A stretch of DNA of 6,708 nt, taken from Bacillota bacterium (GTDB lineage: Bacteria; Bacillota_E; Sulfobacillia; Sulfobacillales; Sulfobacillaceae). The stretch covers positions 1 to 6,708 of the forward strand of contig JAKADW010000118.1 in NCBI GenBank assembly GCA_021820165.1, given 5' to 3'. The first letter of the stretch is position 1. Each line of letters begins with the position of its first letter. A program made the position numbers and the translations under genes. The notes beneath the pieces are model-generated. The model did not search any database and was not told where the DNA came from. It was given only the letters and a program-made list of their open reading frames with translations. This document shows, one piece after another, positions 1 through 6,318 of this stretch.

Positions 1-680
1 TGGTTGAGGTCAAAGCCCAAGGTGCGCTGTCAATGCACTTTGGTGCGGTTGTCGGCGTGCCGCGTGCAAGCGTCTCCGCCCGTGCCGCTTCGATGATTGG
101 ACTTCAAACAGGGATGCCCGAGTCCGCACTACTTCCCGTGGCGCTTCCTGCCAGCGGTGATTCCGGTGATGCCTTGCCGGTGCCGACGGACAAATGGATC
201 CAATACGTCAATGTCGGCCAATCCTACTTCCTCTATCGGGGAAACGCCAGCGGCAATGAGCCAGCGCTTCCGCCCGGTGCGCCATCGGGAACCATTCCGG
301 TCTCCTTTCATGACCTGTTTGGTGCGGGCAATGATGGGATTTTAGTATATACATCGGGCGGTTACGCGGTGGTGGGTCAGGCAATTGCGGCTGTAACGGG
401 CTCTGCCGAATGGAACACGCTCGGGTCGTTGCCGGCCAACGAAACCGTGATGCTGCCGGTTGGCGACAGCGTCCACAACGGCACGGGTGACGTGGGCATT
501 GTGGGCTTTGTGACGGCTACGGTGGTTGCCTCCAATGGCCGTAGTGGAACCAGTGCCGGATTCATACTCACCGTCAAAAAAGTGTACGCGGCGAGTACAT
601 TGTCTTCTCTCACGGGGTTACCTACCTCATCGTCCGGCTATTCGCCCACCGCATCCTATCGCCTCATCCCTAATCCCTAA
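1..680 (+). CDS. TadG/TadE-like Tad-domain minor pilin, 5'-truncated by the window edge
   Basis: The reading frame (codons from base 3) is open to the left edge, so the ATG at 33 is almost certainly internal; 225 residues are visible, ending at TAA. The visible N-terminal part, with AVVGVPRASVSARAAS at residues 15-30, resembles the segment in TadG/TadE-like proteins (often written FxxxxGxxxxxVsarAxA) that follows the membrane-proximal pilin-like region. Further on, LPVALP (residues 44-49) and LPVGDSVHNGTGDVGIVGFV (residues 131-150) resemble the conserved 'vP v.ds..g.G...vvGF' part of Tad-like extracellular domains. There is no membrane segment in the visible part, as expected for an exported C-terminal domain; the missing N-terminus should carry the hydrophobic helix. 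The family is thought to supply minor pilins or tip and surface components of Flp pili. Its position directly before the flp gene supports this. It could equally be labelled TadE-like; family membership is fairly sure, exact subtype is not. Confidence 0.72.
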   Translation, partial: VEVKAQGALSMHFGAVVGVPRASVSARAASMIGLQTGMPESALLPVALPASGDSGDALPVPTDKWIQYVNVGQSYFLYRGNASGNEPALPPGAPSGTIPVSFHDLFGAGNDGILVYTSGGYAVVGQAIAAVTGSAEWNTLGSLPANETVMLPVGDSVHNGTGDVGIVGFVTATVVASNGRSGTSAGFILTVKKVYAASTLSSLTGLPTSSSGYSPTASYRLIPNP

Positions 681-852
681 ACATTCTTTGGTATTCCCCA
701 TGAAGGATAGCCGCGCCATCCGACAAGACTCTCGAATTCGCCTTCAGGATAACATAGGCACTTCTCCAAAAAAACACGAGGTCGAAAAAAGGAGAACTGC
801 GGAGGGTGCTCGAATCCGGTCTAAATCCAGAGAAATAGGAAACGGGGGGAAA
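681..852. other. Intergenic leader region upstream of the Flp prepilin gene
   Basis: This 172-base gap is by far the longest in the locus and probably contains the promoter and 5' leader of the pilin transcript. I see no sigma-70 type -35/-10 pair with good spacing; GATAACAT around 748-755 is the best -10-like stretch but lacks a -35 partner. Two A-tracts (768-774 and 785-790) make the centre locally AT-rich. TTCTCC (762-767) could pair with GGAGAA (791-796) around a 23-base A-rich loop, a weak hairpin. GGAGAA at 791 and GGAGGG at 801 look like ribosome sites but no pilin-frame start codon follows them. I recognised no riboswitch, including no GEMM-type c-di-GMP aptamer signature. No rho-independent terminator is evident behind the preceding gene. 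Confidence 0.4.
844..850 (+). promoter_or_regulatory. Weak, G-run ribosome binding site of the prepilin gene
   Basis: A run of six G followed by A lies three bases before ATG 853 and six bases before ATG 856. It can pair with the anti-Shine-Dalgarno sequence only with G-U wobble, unlike the clean AGGAGG in front of the next gene. It is the only ribosome-site-like stretch near any candidate pilin start, so it favours 853 or 856 over 868, 883 or 904. Confidence 0.45.
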
Positions 853-1071
853 ATGATGCGGAATTTAATGTTGCTCCATCCGATGGTTCTCGCCAATCGT
901 TTAATGAGCCGAATCTATCGTGAAAAGGATGGACAGGCCCTTGTCGAGTACGCTCTAATTTTGGCGTTGGTAGCGGTCGTGGTTATTGCCGTGCTGCATT
1001 TCTTGGGCGGCTCTGTGAAGCACACGTTGGACAATGTTGGAAGTAATATTAATAACACAACAACGGGCTAA
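853..1071 (+). CDS. flp: Flp-type type IVb major prepilin
   Basis: Structural subunit of the Tad pilus. From ATG 853 the product has 72 residues. The processing site is clear: KDG|QALVEYALIL, with Gly at -1 (residue 27), Glu at mature position +5 and Tyr at +6, the Flp signature. Cleavage by a TadV-type prepilin peptidase would leave a 45-residue mature pilin: a hydrophobic helix of about 22 residues, then a short polar tail ending SNINNTTTG. The 27-residue basic leader is longer than usual; a start at ATG 904 would give a ten-residue leader (MSRIYREKDG), closer to typical, but no ribosome site precedes it. ATG 853 and 856 both follow the G-run. The frame stays open further upstream (ATG 700 is in frame), but that stretch is charged and unlike a pilin leader. 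The gene looks more AT-rich than its neighbours, particularly towards its 3' end. It is followed by a strong stem-loop. The family is certain; the exact start is not. Confidence 0.88.
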   Translation: MMRNLMLLHPMVLANRLMSRIYREKDGQALVEYALILALVAVVVIAVLHFLGGSVKHTLDNVGSNINNTTTG

Positions 1072-1087
1072 CAATTGGTGGGTCAGA

Positions 1088-1126
1088 GGACAAGCGCACG
1101 CACATTTTAGGGCGTGCGCTTTGTTC
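1088..1126 (+). terminator. Stem-loop between flp and cpaB (attenuator or transcript-stabilising hairpin)
   Basis: AAGCGCACGC (1092-1101) and GCGTGCGCTT (1112-1121) are perfect inverted repeats of ten bases around a ten-base loop (ACATTTTAGG). With T1122 bulged, the stem extends by C1091-G1123, A1090-T1124, G1089-T1125 (wobble in RNA) and G1088-C1126. An outer match, CAATT (1072-1076) with AATTG (1130-1134), could close the structure. The tract after the core stem is only TGTTCCC, so as an intrinsic terminator it is weak. Its place just behind the pilin gene and 13 bases before the cpaB ribosome site suggests partial termination or protection of the flp mRNA 3' end, so that pilin is made in excess over the assembly proteins. 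The structure is seen; the function is inferred. Confidence 0.6.
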
Positions 1127-1134
1127 CCGAATTG

Positions 1135-1141
1135 AGGAGGT
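1135..1141 (+). promoter_or_regulatory. Strong ribosome binding site of cpaB
   Basis: AGGAGGT matches the Shine-Dalgarno consensus and sits three bases before ATG 1145 (four if AGGAGG alone is counted). It fixes the start of cpaB and shows that this gene is translated independently of flp. The distance is on the short side. Confidence 0.75.
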
Positions 1142-1144
1142 TCT

Positions 1145-1885
1145 ATGGTCGCCAAAGGGCGGATTGGGTCATTTCTTCGCGTCAATCGCTGGCTTATTTT
1201 GGGCCTCGTGGCGTTGGCGTGCGCGCTATATCTTTCAACCCAGTACATCAATACCGTGATAGCCTCTCCAAGCTCCACAACGGCGCCAGCGGCGGAAACC
1301 ACCGTGGTGGTGGCAAGGACCGCCATCCCCGCGTATTCTGTCCTCACCGCTTCGGATCTCATGGTGGAGCGTATGCCCACGGCCGATGTTCCTGGAGGTG
1401 CCGCCAGTCAAATCGCCAGTGTTGTCGGGCAGTGGACCGAGGAAGCGATCCAACCGGGGATTCCCATCGTGACCAGCGAAGTGTTTCAGCCTAAGTCAGC
1501 GAATATTTTGGCTGCCCGTATTACGCCCGGCGACATGGCGGTGGATTTGCCGCTCAATGCCACCAATGTTGTCGATGGCATGGTGGAGCCGGGAGACACG
1601 ATTAGTCTTTTCGCCACCATTAAAGAAAAGAACGGCCAACAGGCCACGGAAGACTTTCTCAATCAAGTGAAGGTTTTGGCCGTCAACGGGAGCTTTACCC
1701 CCTTGACGCCACCGACAACCGGACAAAATTTGACACTCATTTTAGCCTTGCCACCGAAAGAGATTGCCCAGCTCCTGTTCATGGAGCAGAAGAGCCCCAT
1801 TGACGCCGTGCTGGATGCGCCCCACCAGAAGACCGGGGTTCCGGCGCCGTTTGGCACAAGCCAGTGGCAGCAACCGACTCCGTGA
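1145..1885 (+). CDS. cpaB: Flp pilus assembly protein CpaB/RcpC
   Basis: A 246-residue membrane-anchored assembly protein of the Tad machine. A short basic N-terminus is followed by one transmembrane helix (about residues 15-33, WLILGLVALACALYL), a Ser/Thr/Ala/Pro linker, a SAF domain (about 51-115, with TVVVARTAIPAYSVLTASDL and QPGIPIVTSEVF), and an RcpC/CpaB C-terminal domain (about 121-225, with ITPGDMAVDLPL, VVDGMVEPGDTISLFATI and VKVLAVNG). The C-terminus is a short Pro/Gln-rich tail. SAF domains occur in CpaB, in the flagellar chaperone FlgA and in sialic acid synthases and can bind carbohydrate polymers; a peptidoglycan contact is a plausible role. In Gram-negative bacteria the protein works with a secretin, but no secretin gene follows here. 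The start is fixed by AGGAGGT at 1135-1141. Family assignment is secure. Confidence 0.92.
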   Translation: MVAKGRIGSFLRVNRWLILGLVALACALYLSTQYINTVIASPSSTTAPAAETTVVVARTAIPAYSVLTASDLMVERMPTADVPGGAASQIASVVGQWTEEAIQPGIPIVTSEVFQPKSANILAARITPGDMAVDLPLNATNVVDGMVEPGDTISLFATIKEKNGQQATEDFLNQVKVLAVNGSFTPLTPPTTGQNLTLILALPPKEIAQLLFMEQKSPIDAVLDAPHQKTGVPAPFGTSQWQQPTP

Positions 1886-1903
1886 GGAAAGGGGGAATGA
1901 AAG

Positions 1904-3052
1904 ATGGTAACGGTTCACATTCTGGCCCTTCCCGACGTAATGGGCGCGGCATCTTTCGCATTGGCCGATGTGCCGGACGTCGAGATAGAACTGCGCACCA
2001 ATAATATTCGGGACATTTTAGGCTATCCGTTTCGTGATTCAAAGAGCCTTTTAGTGATTGATGACCGCCTGCTGCATCAGAACCCGGGATTGGTCGGAAG
2101 CGTGGCCGCCTTGCCGTCGCGAAAACTCCTGGTCGGCAATCTGAGAGATGGAGATACGGCACGACGTGCGTTGGCACTAGAAGCGGTGAACCTTTTAGCC
2201 GACAGTGAACTGCGCGCGGAGCTTCCACCGATTTTAGCCAGCTTAGAAGATCCGCCAGTCGCTCCCGCTGATGGCTTGGTGGTTAGCGTCTATTCGGCTA
2301 AAGGTGGAGTGGGGAAGTCCACCCTGGCATTAAATCTTGCATGGGCATTGGCTCTCCAATCTGAGGGAGGTGTCGCCTTGGTTGACGGGGATCCGCTCGG
2401 AGACATTGGGGCGATGATTCAGGATCAGCCTGGGGCGACGGTGGCGGACGCGGTACGGGGGATGAAGGCCGGGCTTTCCCCCGACAAAACGTTGCAGTCC
2501 TTGCATCAAATCAAGGGCCTAAACCTATCGGTTATTCCCGCCTCGGTGAGCCTTCAGGAAAGTGAGCAGGTCGACGTAGAAGGGTTCGATGGCTTGCTCC
2601 GTCTTCTGCGAAGCCGTTATGCGTACGTGGTCTTGGATTTGCCAACGGGGCTTACCGATCTCAACTTGACGGCCATGGACCTCTCGTCACGCATCATGGT
2701 GCTGGCGGCACCTGAACGGGTCACGCTTTCCACGGTATCACGGGGGTTGGAGCTTCTTTCGCGTTTTTATGGTCGCCAGCTTTCCGTGGTGTTGAATCGG
2801 GCCGACTCTGACACGGGACTCGGTCAGCCCGAGGCCGAGGCGATTCTTCATAGCAAAATCTCGGTGGTATTGCCGTCAGGCGGGGCTGCCCCGGTACGAG
2901 CGTCCAACCGGGGCCGGCCTTTGGTGTTGGCCGAACCCAAGAATCCATTGGCACAGGCTATTATGGCTATGGCTAATGACATGGTGGCCGAACGTGAGGG
3001 AACACGGAGGCGGCCCCGCCGGTGGTTGGGACGGCCTGTAAGCTCGCGGTGA
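1904..3052 (+). CDS. cpaE: Pilus assembly ATPase CpaE/TadZ (MinD/ParA-like)
   Basis: A 382-residue cytoplasmic protein thought to localise the Tad machine in the cell. Residues 1 to about 115 form a divergent receiver-like domain: SLLVIDDRLL (48-57) resembles a beta-3 strand with Asp, but the first strand (VHILALPDVMG) lacks the acidic pair that binds Mg2+ in true receivers, so phosphorylation is unlikely. The MinD/ParA ATPase domain follows, with the deviant Walker A motif KGGVGKST (133-140; signature Lys133 and P-loop Lys138), the switch I-like VDGDPLGDIGA (160-170), and a Walker B strand VVLDLPTG (242-249). The C-terminal end is rich in arginine (about residues 365-382). An AGGAAAGGGGG stretch (1885-1895) precedes the ATG by eight bases. 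The gene begins 18 bases after cpaB, suggesting cotranscription. The architecture matches TadZ/CpaE; the localisation role comes from studied family members. Confidence 0.92.
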   Translation: MVTVHILALPDVMGAASFALADVPDVEIELRTNNIRDILGYPFRDSKSLLVIDDRLLHQNPGLVGSVAALPSRKLLVGNLRDGDTARRALALEAVNLLADSELRAELPPILASLEDPPVAPADGLVVSVYSAKGGVGKSTLALNLAWALALQSEGGVALVDGDPLGDIGAMIQDQPGATVADAVRGMKAGLSPDKTLQSLHQIKGLNLSVIPASVSLQESEQVDVEGFDGLLRLLRSRYAYVVLDLPTGLTDLNLTAMDLSSRIMVLAAPERVTLSTVSRGLELLSRFYGRQLSVVLNRADSDTGLGQPEAEAILHSKISVVLPSGGAAPVRASNRGRPLVLAEPKNPLAQAIMAMANDMVAEREGTRRRPRRWLGRPVSSR

Positions 3053-3080
3053 ACGGTACGATGGAAGGAGGGGAAAAGGG

Positions 3081-4448
3081 ATGTCCTTAAGGGATCGGAT
3101 GCGGGGCTCCATGGTGATGCCTACACCGGAAATCGTACCGGAAACGAAGCCCACGGTGATCGTGGCCCCCGAGAGGCCGTCAGCTCCTCCCCCGGAATAT
3201 TTGAGCCAGCGTTTTTTGGACATGAAGTCTACCGTGCAGAATGCGTTACTATCGGAGATTACGGATCCCGAAGCCTTGAGCCGGCAGGAGCTCATGGAGC
3301 GGATTTTGAGCATTGTGGATAGTCTCCCCGGCGTGTCCCCCATGGAAAAGGATCCGTTGGCCCGGGGACTGGTCGACGAGATTTTAGGCTTTGGTCCCAT
3401 CCAACCCCTCTTGGAGGACGATGAGATTTCGGAAGTGATGATTAACGGCTATGACAAGATTTACGTGGAGCGAAACGGCCAGTTGATTCGCACCGGGGCA
3501 TCATTTCGCGATGAGCGCCACGTACGGGCCATCTTGGAAAAGATGCTGGCCTATTCTGGCCGGCGGGTGGATGAATCGAGCCCCATGGTCGATGCGAGAC
3601 TACCCGACGGGTCCCGTCTCAACGCCGTACTGCGGCCACTGTCCGTCAATGGGGATGCCGTAACCATCCGCAAGTTCTCGAAGGATCCCTTCGTGATGGA
3701 CCAATTGGCCCGTATGGGCACGCTCTCGCCCTCAATGGCGGCCTTTCTGGAAGCAGCCGTGCGGGGAAAATTGAATATTGTGGTGTCCGGCGGAACCGGA
3801 TCAGGGAAGACTACCACGTTAAACGCGCTCTCGGCTTTTATCCCTTCGAATGAGCGTATTATTACCATTGAGGACGCGGCTGAACTGCAACTGCAGCAAG
3901 AGCACAAGGTAACCTTGGAGACCCGCCCGCCCAACATTGAGGGACGCGGTGCCATTCCCATGCGCGAGTTGGTGCGCAATGCGCTCCGGATGCGGCCCGA
4001 CCGCATTATTGTCGGTGAGGTGCGTGGCGGGGAGGCGTTGGATATGTTGCAGGCGATGAATACCGGCCACGAAGGAAGCCTTACCACCGTGCACGCCAAC
4101 AGCCCCCGGGATTGCTTAAGCCGTATTGAGACCATGGTGTTGATGGCAGGGGTCGAGCTTCCGTTGGCCGCTATCCGCTCGCAGATTACCTCGGCCATCG
4201 ACATTATTGTTCAGCAGGCCCGCCTCCTGGACGGGTCGCGTCGGATTGTCCGAATCACCGAGGTGGTGGGCTTGGAAAGTAGCACCATTACCACACAGGA
4301 TTTGTTTGGCTTTGATCAGACTGGTGTTGATGCGGAGGGGCGGGTGACGGGCGAATTCCGGGGCTACGGAATCCGTCCCAGAAGTGCTGAACGGCTTCAG
4401 GCGCAGGGTATCGAGCTTCCCGGAAGCTTATTTACGGGAGGCGACTAA
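3081..4448 (+). CDS. cpaF: Tad pilus secretion ATPase CpaF/TadA
   Basis: The hexameric cytoplasmic ATPase that powers Flp pilus assembly, 455 residues, a normal length for the family. A Pro-rich N-terminal stretch (14-38) is followed by the N-terminal domain (about 40-225), including GFGPIQPLLEDDEISEVMIN (103-122), VERNGQLI (129-136) and SPMVDARLPDGSRLNAVLRP (167-186), all typical of the VirB11/CpaF group. The ATPase core has Walker A GGTGSGKTT (237-245, Lys243), an Asp box ITIEDAAELQL (261-271), Walker B RIIVGEVRGGEALD (308-321, Glu313) and a His box TGHEGSLTTVHANSP (328-342, His330 and His338). All catalytic motifs are intact. AAGGAGG at 3065-3071 lies nine bases before the ATG. It begins 28 bases after cpaE and ends one base before tadB. 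The assignment is secure. Confidence 0.96.
   Translation: MSLRDRMRGSMVMPTPEIVPETKPTVIVAPERPSAPPPEYLSQRFLDMKSTVQNALLSEITDPEALSRQELMERILSIVDSLPGVSPMEKDPLARGLVDEILGFGPIQPLLEDDEISEVMINGYDKIYVERNGQLIRTGASFRDERHVRAILEKMLAYSGRRVDESSPMVDARLPDGSRLNAVLRPLSVNGDAVTIRKFSKDPFVMDQLARMGTLSPSMAAFLEAAVRGKLNIVVSGGTGSGKTTTLNALSAFIPSNERIITIEDAAELQLQQEHKVTLETRPPNIEGRGAIPMRELVRNALRMRPDRIIVGEVRGGEALDMLQAMNTGHEGSLTTVHANSPRDCLSRIETMVLMAGVELPLAAIRSQITSAIDIIVQQARLLDGSRRIVRITEVVGLESSTITTQDLFGFDQTGVDAEGRVTGEFRGYGIRPRSAERLQAQGIELPGSLFTGGD
4436..4441 (+). promoter_or_regulatory. Ribosome binding site that sets the tadB start, inside the end of cpaF
   Basis: GGGAGG lies within the last codons of cpaF, eight bases before ATG 4450. 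It decides the tadB start in favour of 4450 rather than the in-frame ATG at 4384, which would overlap cpaF by 65 bases and add a 22-residue hydrophilic extension before the first membrane helix. The layout suggests translational coupling of the two genes. Confidence 0.7.
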
Positions 4449-4449
4449 G

Positions 4450-5367
4450 ATGCGGACATTCTTGGTGCTCTTCTGGCCATTCACGCTGTTTTTGGTCGTG
4501 GTAGGCGTGCGTGAGGCCGCAACTGGAACCGCAGTGCGCCGGCGTCTGGGAACGCTTGACCGCGAGCGGGGGGCGAGTCAGAAGGGGATTTTGGAAGTGC
4601 CCTCTCCGAAGCGGCCACAGTCGCTCAAGGAGCGGTGGAGTTCAGGTTCGGTGGCAGCAGCCTTGCGGCTTCGGATTAGCGAATATCTCATGTTTCGGGT
4701 GCTAAGTTTTCTTCTCCCGTTTCTTGTCGGTCTCATGGTCCGTGGCCTGGCGGGCGGCGTGATTTTGGGCCTGGTGGGTCTTGGGCTCTTGACCTTCTAT
4801 TTCCGCTTTAAAGAGCGGCGCTGGCTGCAATCGGCTGAGGAAGCCCTGCCGGAATTTCTGAGAGGCGTGACCAGTGCTCTACGGGCTGGATCCTCCTTGA
4901 GTCAGGCGATGAGTCTCGTAGCGCAGGACACGTCGGGTCCCCTCGGCGATGAGGTACGCCGGATCGTGAAGCGCGAAGCCCTGGGCTTTGGAACCGCCGA
5001 GACGCTGGAGGAAATGAGCCGGCGAATTCCCTCCCGCGATTTGGGACTCGCGGTGATGGCCATTACCATTCAACGAGAAGTCGGGGGCTCACTGGCTGAT
5101 GTATTGGAAAATATTACGCACACGATTGTCGACCGTCAACGGCTCAAATCGGAGATTCGGGTGCTTTCTGCCCAAGGACGCTATAGTGGGTGGCTCTTGA
5201 CGGTATTGCCCTTCGGGTTGGGCCTTCTGCTGTGGTTTACCGACCCGAGCTATATGGGCACGCTCTTGTCCACCCACGTCGGTTGGGCCATGCTGGCGGG
5301 CGCCCTGGTCTCAGTGACCATTGGCGGTGTGATTATTAACCGGTTGGTCAAGGCACCGGAGATGTAG
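4450..5367 (+). CDS. tadB: Tad inner-membrane platform protein TadB (type II secretion F domain)
   Basis: One of the two polytopic proteins of the assembly platform on which CpaF acts; 305 residues from ATG 4450. Hydrophobic segments: about 3-20 (TFLVLFWPFTLFLVVVGV), 80-97, 99-118, 245-263 (WLLTVLPFGLGLLLWF) and 279-298. The T2SSF domain lies between the second and third groups (about 131-255), with ALPEFLRGVTSALRAGSSLS (132-151), REVGGSLADVLENI (199-212) and RLKSEIRVLSAQGR (221-234). REVGGSLADVLENI is the conserved TadB-type motif. The start was chosen because GGGAGG is well spaced before 4450 and the first helix then begins at once; an upstream in-frame ATG at 4384 exists. The start lies one base after the cpaF stop, so the two are probably translationally coupled. 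Order cpaF-tadB-tadC is the canonical Tad core. Confidence 0.93.
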   Translation: MRTFLVLFWPFTLFLVVVGVREAATGTAVRRRLGTLDRERGASQKGILEVPSPKRPQSLKERWSSGSVAAALRLRISEYLMFRVLSFLLPFLVGLMVRGLAGGVILGLVGLGLLTFYFRFKERRWLQSAEEALPEFLRGVTSALRAGSSLSQAMSLVAQDTSGPLGDEVRRIVKREALGFGTAETLEEMSRRIPSRDLGLAVMAITIQREVGGSLADVLENITHTIVDRQRLKSEIRVLSAQGRYSGWLLTVLPFGLGLLLWFTDPSYMGTLLSTHVGWAMLAGALVSVTIGGVIINRLVKAPEM

Positions 5368-5375
5368 GGGGCACC

Positions 5376-6302
5376 ATGACAAATTTGTACTTGGCGGCGC
5401 TTCTTGTGGCTATCGGGCTTGTTTTTTTGAATGGTTGGGCTCGGACACGGCGCGCTCGCCATTGGCGTGATGTCGTCAATGCTCGTTTGAACGGAGCATT
5501 GCCCCAAGTGCCCGAGGAGACCGACGATGAATTGGCGGCTCCATACTTCGAGCGTGTGATTCGCCCCAGGCTTCGGGCGCTCGAAAAGGGGGTGGCTCAC
5601 CGCATTGCTCCTGCCAATGTTCACCGGGACATGGAAAATAAGCTGAGATTGGCAGGCATACGGCAATCGCCCGAAGCGTATTTCTTTACTCGCGTGCTCT
5701 TTGCCTTCGTTGCCCTCATCGTGGTTGGACTCGGTGCAATAAGTATGCGAACTTTGCCGCTCGACGACCGGGTGTTGGGGCCAATTCTTATTGCCGGCAT
5801 GGTCTTTCTATTTCCGGGCATTCATTTGAATACCAAAGTTCAGCAGCGTCTGCAAGAGATTGACCGAAGTCTTCCCGAAGTGTTTGACTTGTTGAGCGTC
5901 AGTGTGGAGGCGGGGTTGGCGTTTGATGGGGCGTTGAGACGGGTGGTGGCCAATGTCAAGGGGCCGGTGCGGGATGAGTTGGCCCGTGTTTTGGCCGATA
6001 TGCAGCTGGGGATTCCCCGAGCCGAAGCACTGGCGTCTTTAGCCCGACGCACGCAGTCCGCCCAATTAAAAAGGTTTGCCGGATTGGTGGCGCAGTCTGA
6101 CCGGACGGGGAGCAGCATTAGCGCGGCTCTCAAAGTCCAGGCGAAGGACATTAAGGAGTATCGGGCAGCGAAAGCTCGGGAGAAGGCGGCATCTATTCCC
6201 ATTAAGATTATTTTCCCCATGGTGCTCTTCATCTTCCCGGCTATGTTCATTGTCATCTTGGGTCCCGCTGTCGTTTCCGTCCTAAATCTCATGCACGGGT
6301 AA
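5376..6302 (+). CDS. tadC: Tad inner-membrane platform protein TadC (type II secretion F domain)
   Basis: The second platform protein, presumed partner of TadB; 308 residues. Membrane segments: about 3-19 (NLYLAALLVAIGLVFLN), 103-123, 130-149 and 275-302 (IPIKIIFPMVLFIFPAMFIV and following). The F domain lies at about 164-290, with the strongly conserved SLPEVFDLLSVSVEAGLAFD (165-184), LGIPRAEALASLARR (211-225) and EYRAAKAREKAASIPIKIIF (261-280), typical of TadC. It is in the usual place directly after tadB, eight bases behind its stop. AGGGGG (5366-5371) overlaps the end of the tadB stop codon and lies four bases before the ATG, so translation may be coupled. Nothing appears truncated. TadC is distinguished from TadB by the VSVEAG motif and the C-terminal hydrophobic hairpin. 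Confidence 0.93.
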   Translation: MTNLYLAALLVAIGLVFLNGWARTRRARHWRDVVNARLNGALPQVPEETDDELAAPYFERVIRPRLRALEKGVAHRIAPANVHRDMENKLRLAGIRQSPEAYFFTRVLFAFVALIVVGLGAISMRTLPLDDRVLGPILIAGMVFLFPGIHLNTKVQQRLQEIDRSLPEVFDLLSVSVEAGLAFDGALRRVVANVKGPVRDELARVLADMQLGIPRAEALASLARRTQSAQLKRFAGLVAQSDRTGSSISAALKVQAKDIKEYRAAKAREKAASIPIKIIFPMVLFIFPAMFIVILGPAVVSVLNLMHG

Positions 6303-6309
6303 CCTAGGT

Positions 6310-6314
6310 GGAGG
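6310..6314 (+). promoter_or_regulatory. Ribosome binding site of the DUF192 gene
   Basis: GGAGG lies four bases before ATG 6319, in the 16-base gap behind tadC. It supports the start and the view that this small gene is translated as the next member of the operon. Confidence 0.65.
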
Positions 6315-6318
6315 AACG

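Noticed and set aside
667..680. Tandem repeat TCCCTAA-TCCCTAA at the end of the TadG-like gene
   Set aside because: Only two units, lying in codons for the LIPNP end and the stop; most likely chance.
733..740. Palindrome CGAATTCG in the flp leader as an operator candidate
   Set aside because: An eight-base perfect palindrome is expected by chance in a window of this size and no second copy lies nearby.
526..852. Upstream extension of the prepilin frame, with ATG 526 and ATG 700 in frame
   Set aside because: It overlaps the end of the TadG-like gene or gives a charged extension of 51 residues or more that does not look like a pilin leader; no ribosome site precedes these codons at suitable spacing.
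2876..3400. Minus-strand open frame spanning the cpaE-cpaF junction
   Set aside because: It overlaps two securely identified genes on the other strand, and its translation shows no domain.
3551..4204. Minus-strand open frame of 217 codons opposite cpaF
   Set aside because: It is the antisense shadow of a gene with all CpaF motifs intact; its translation is Ser/Arg-rich and resembles no family I know.
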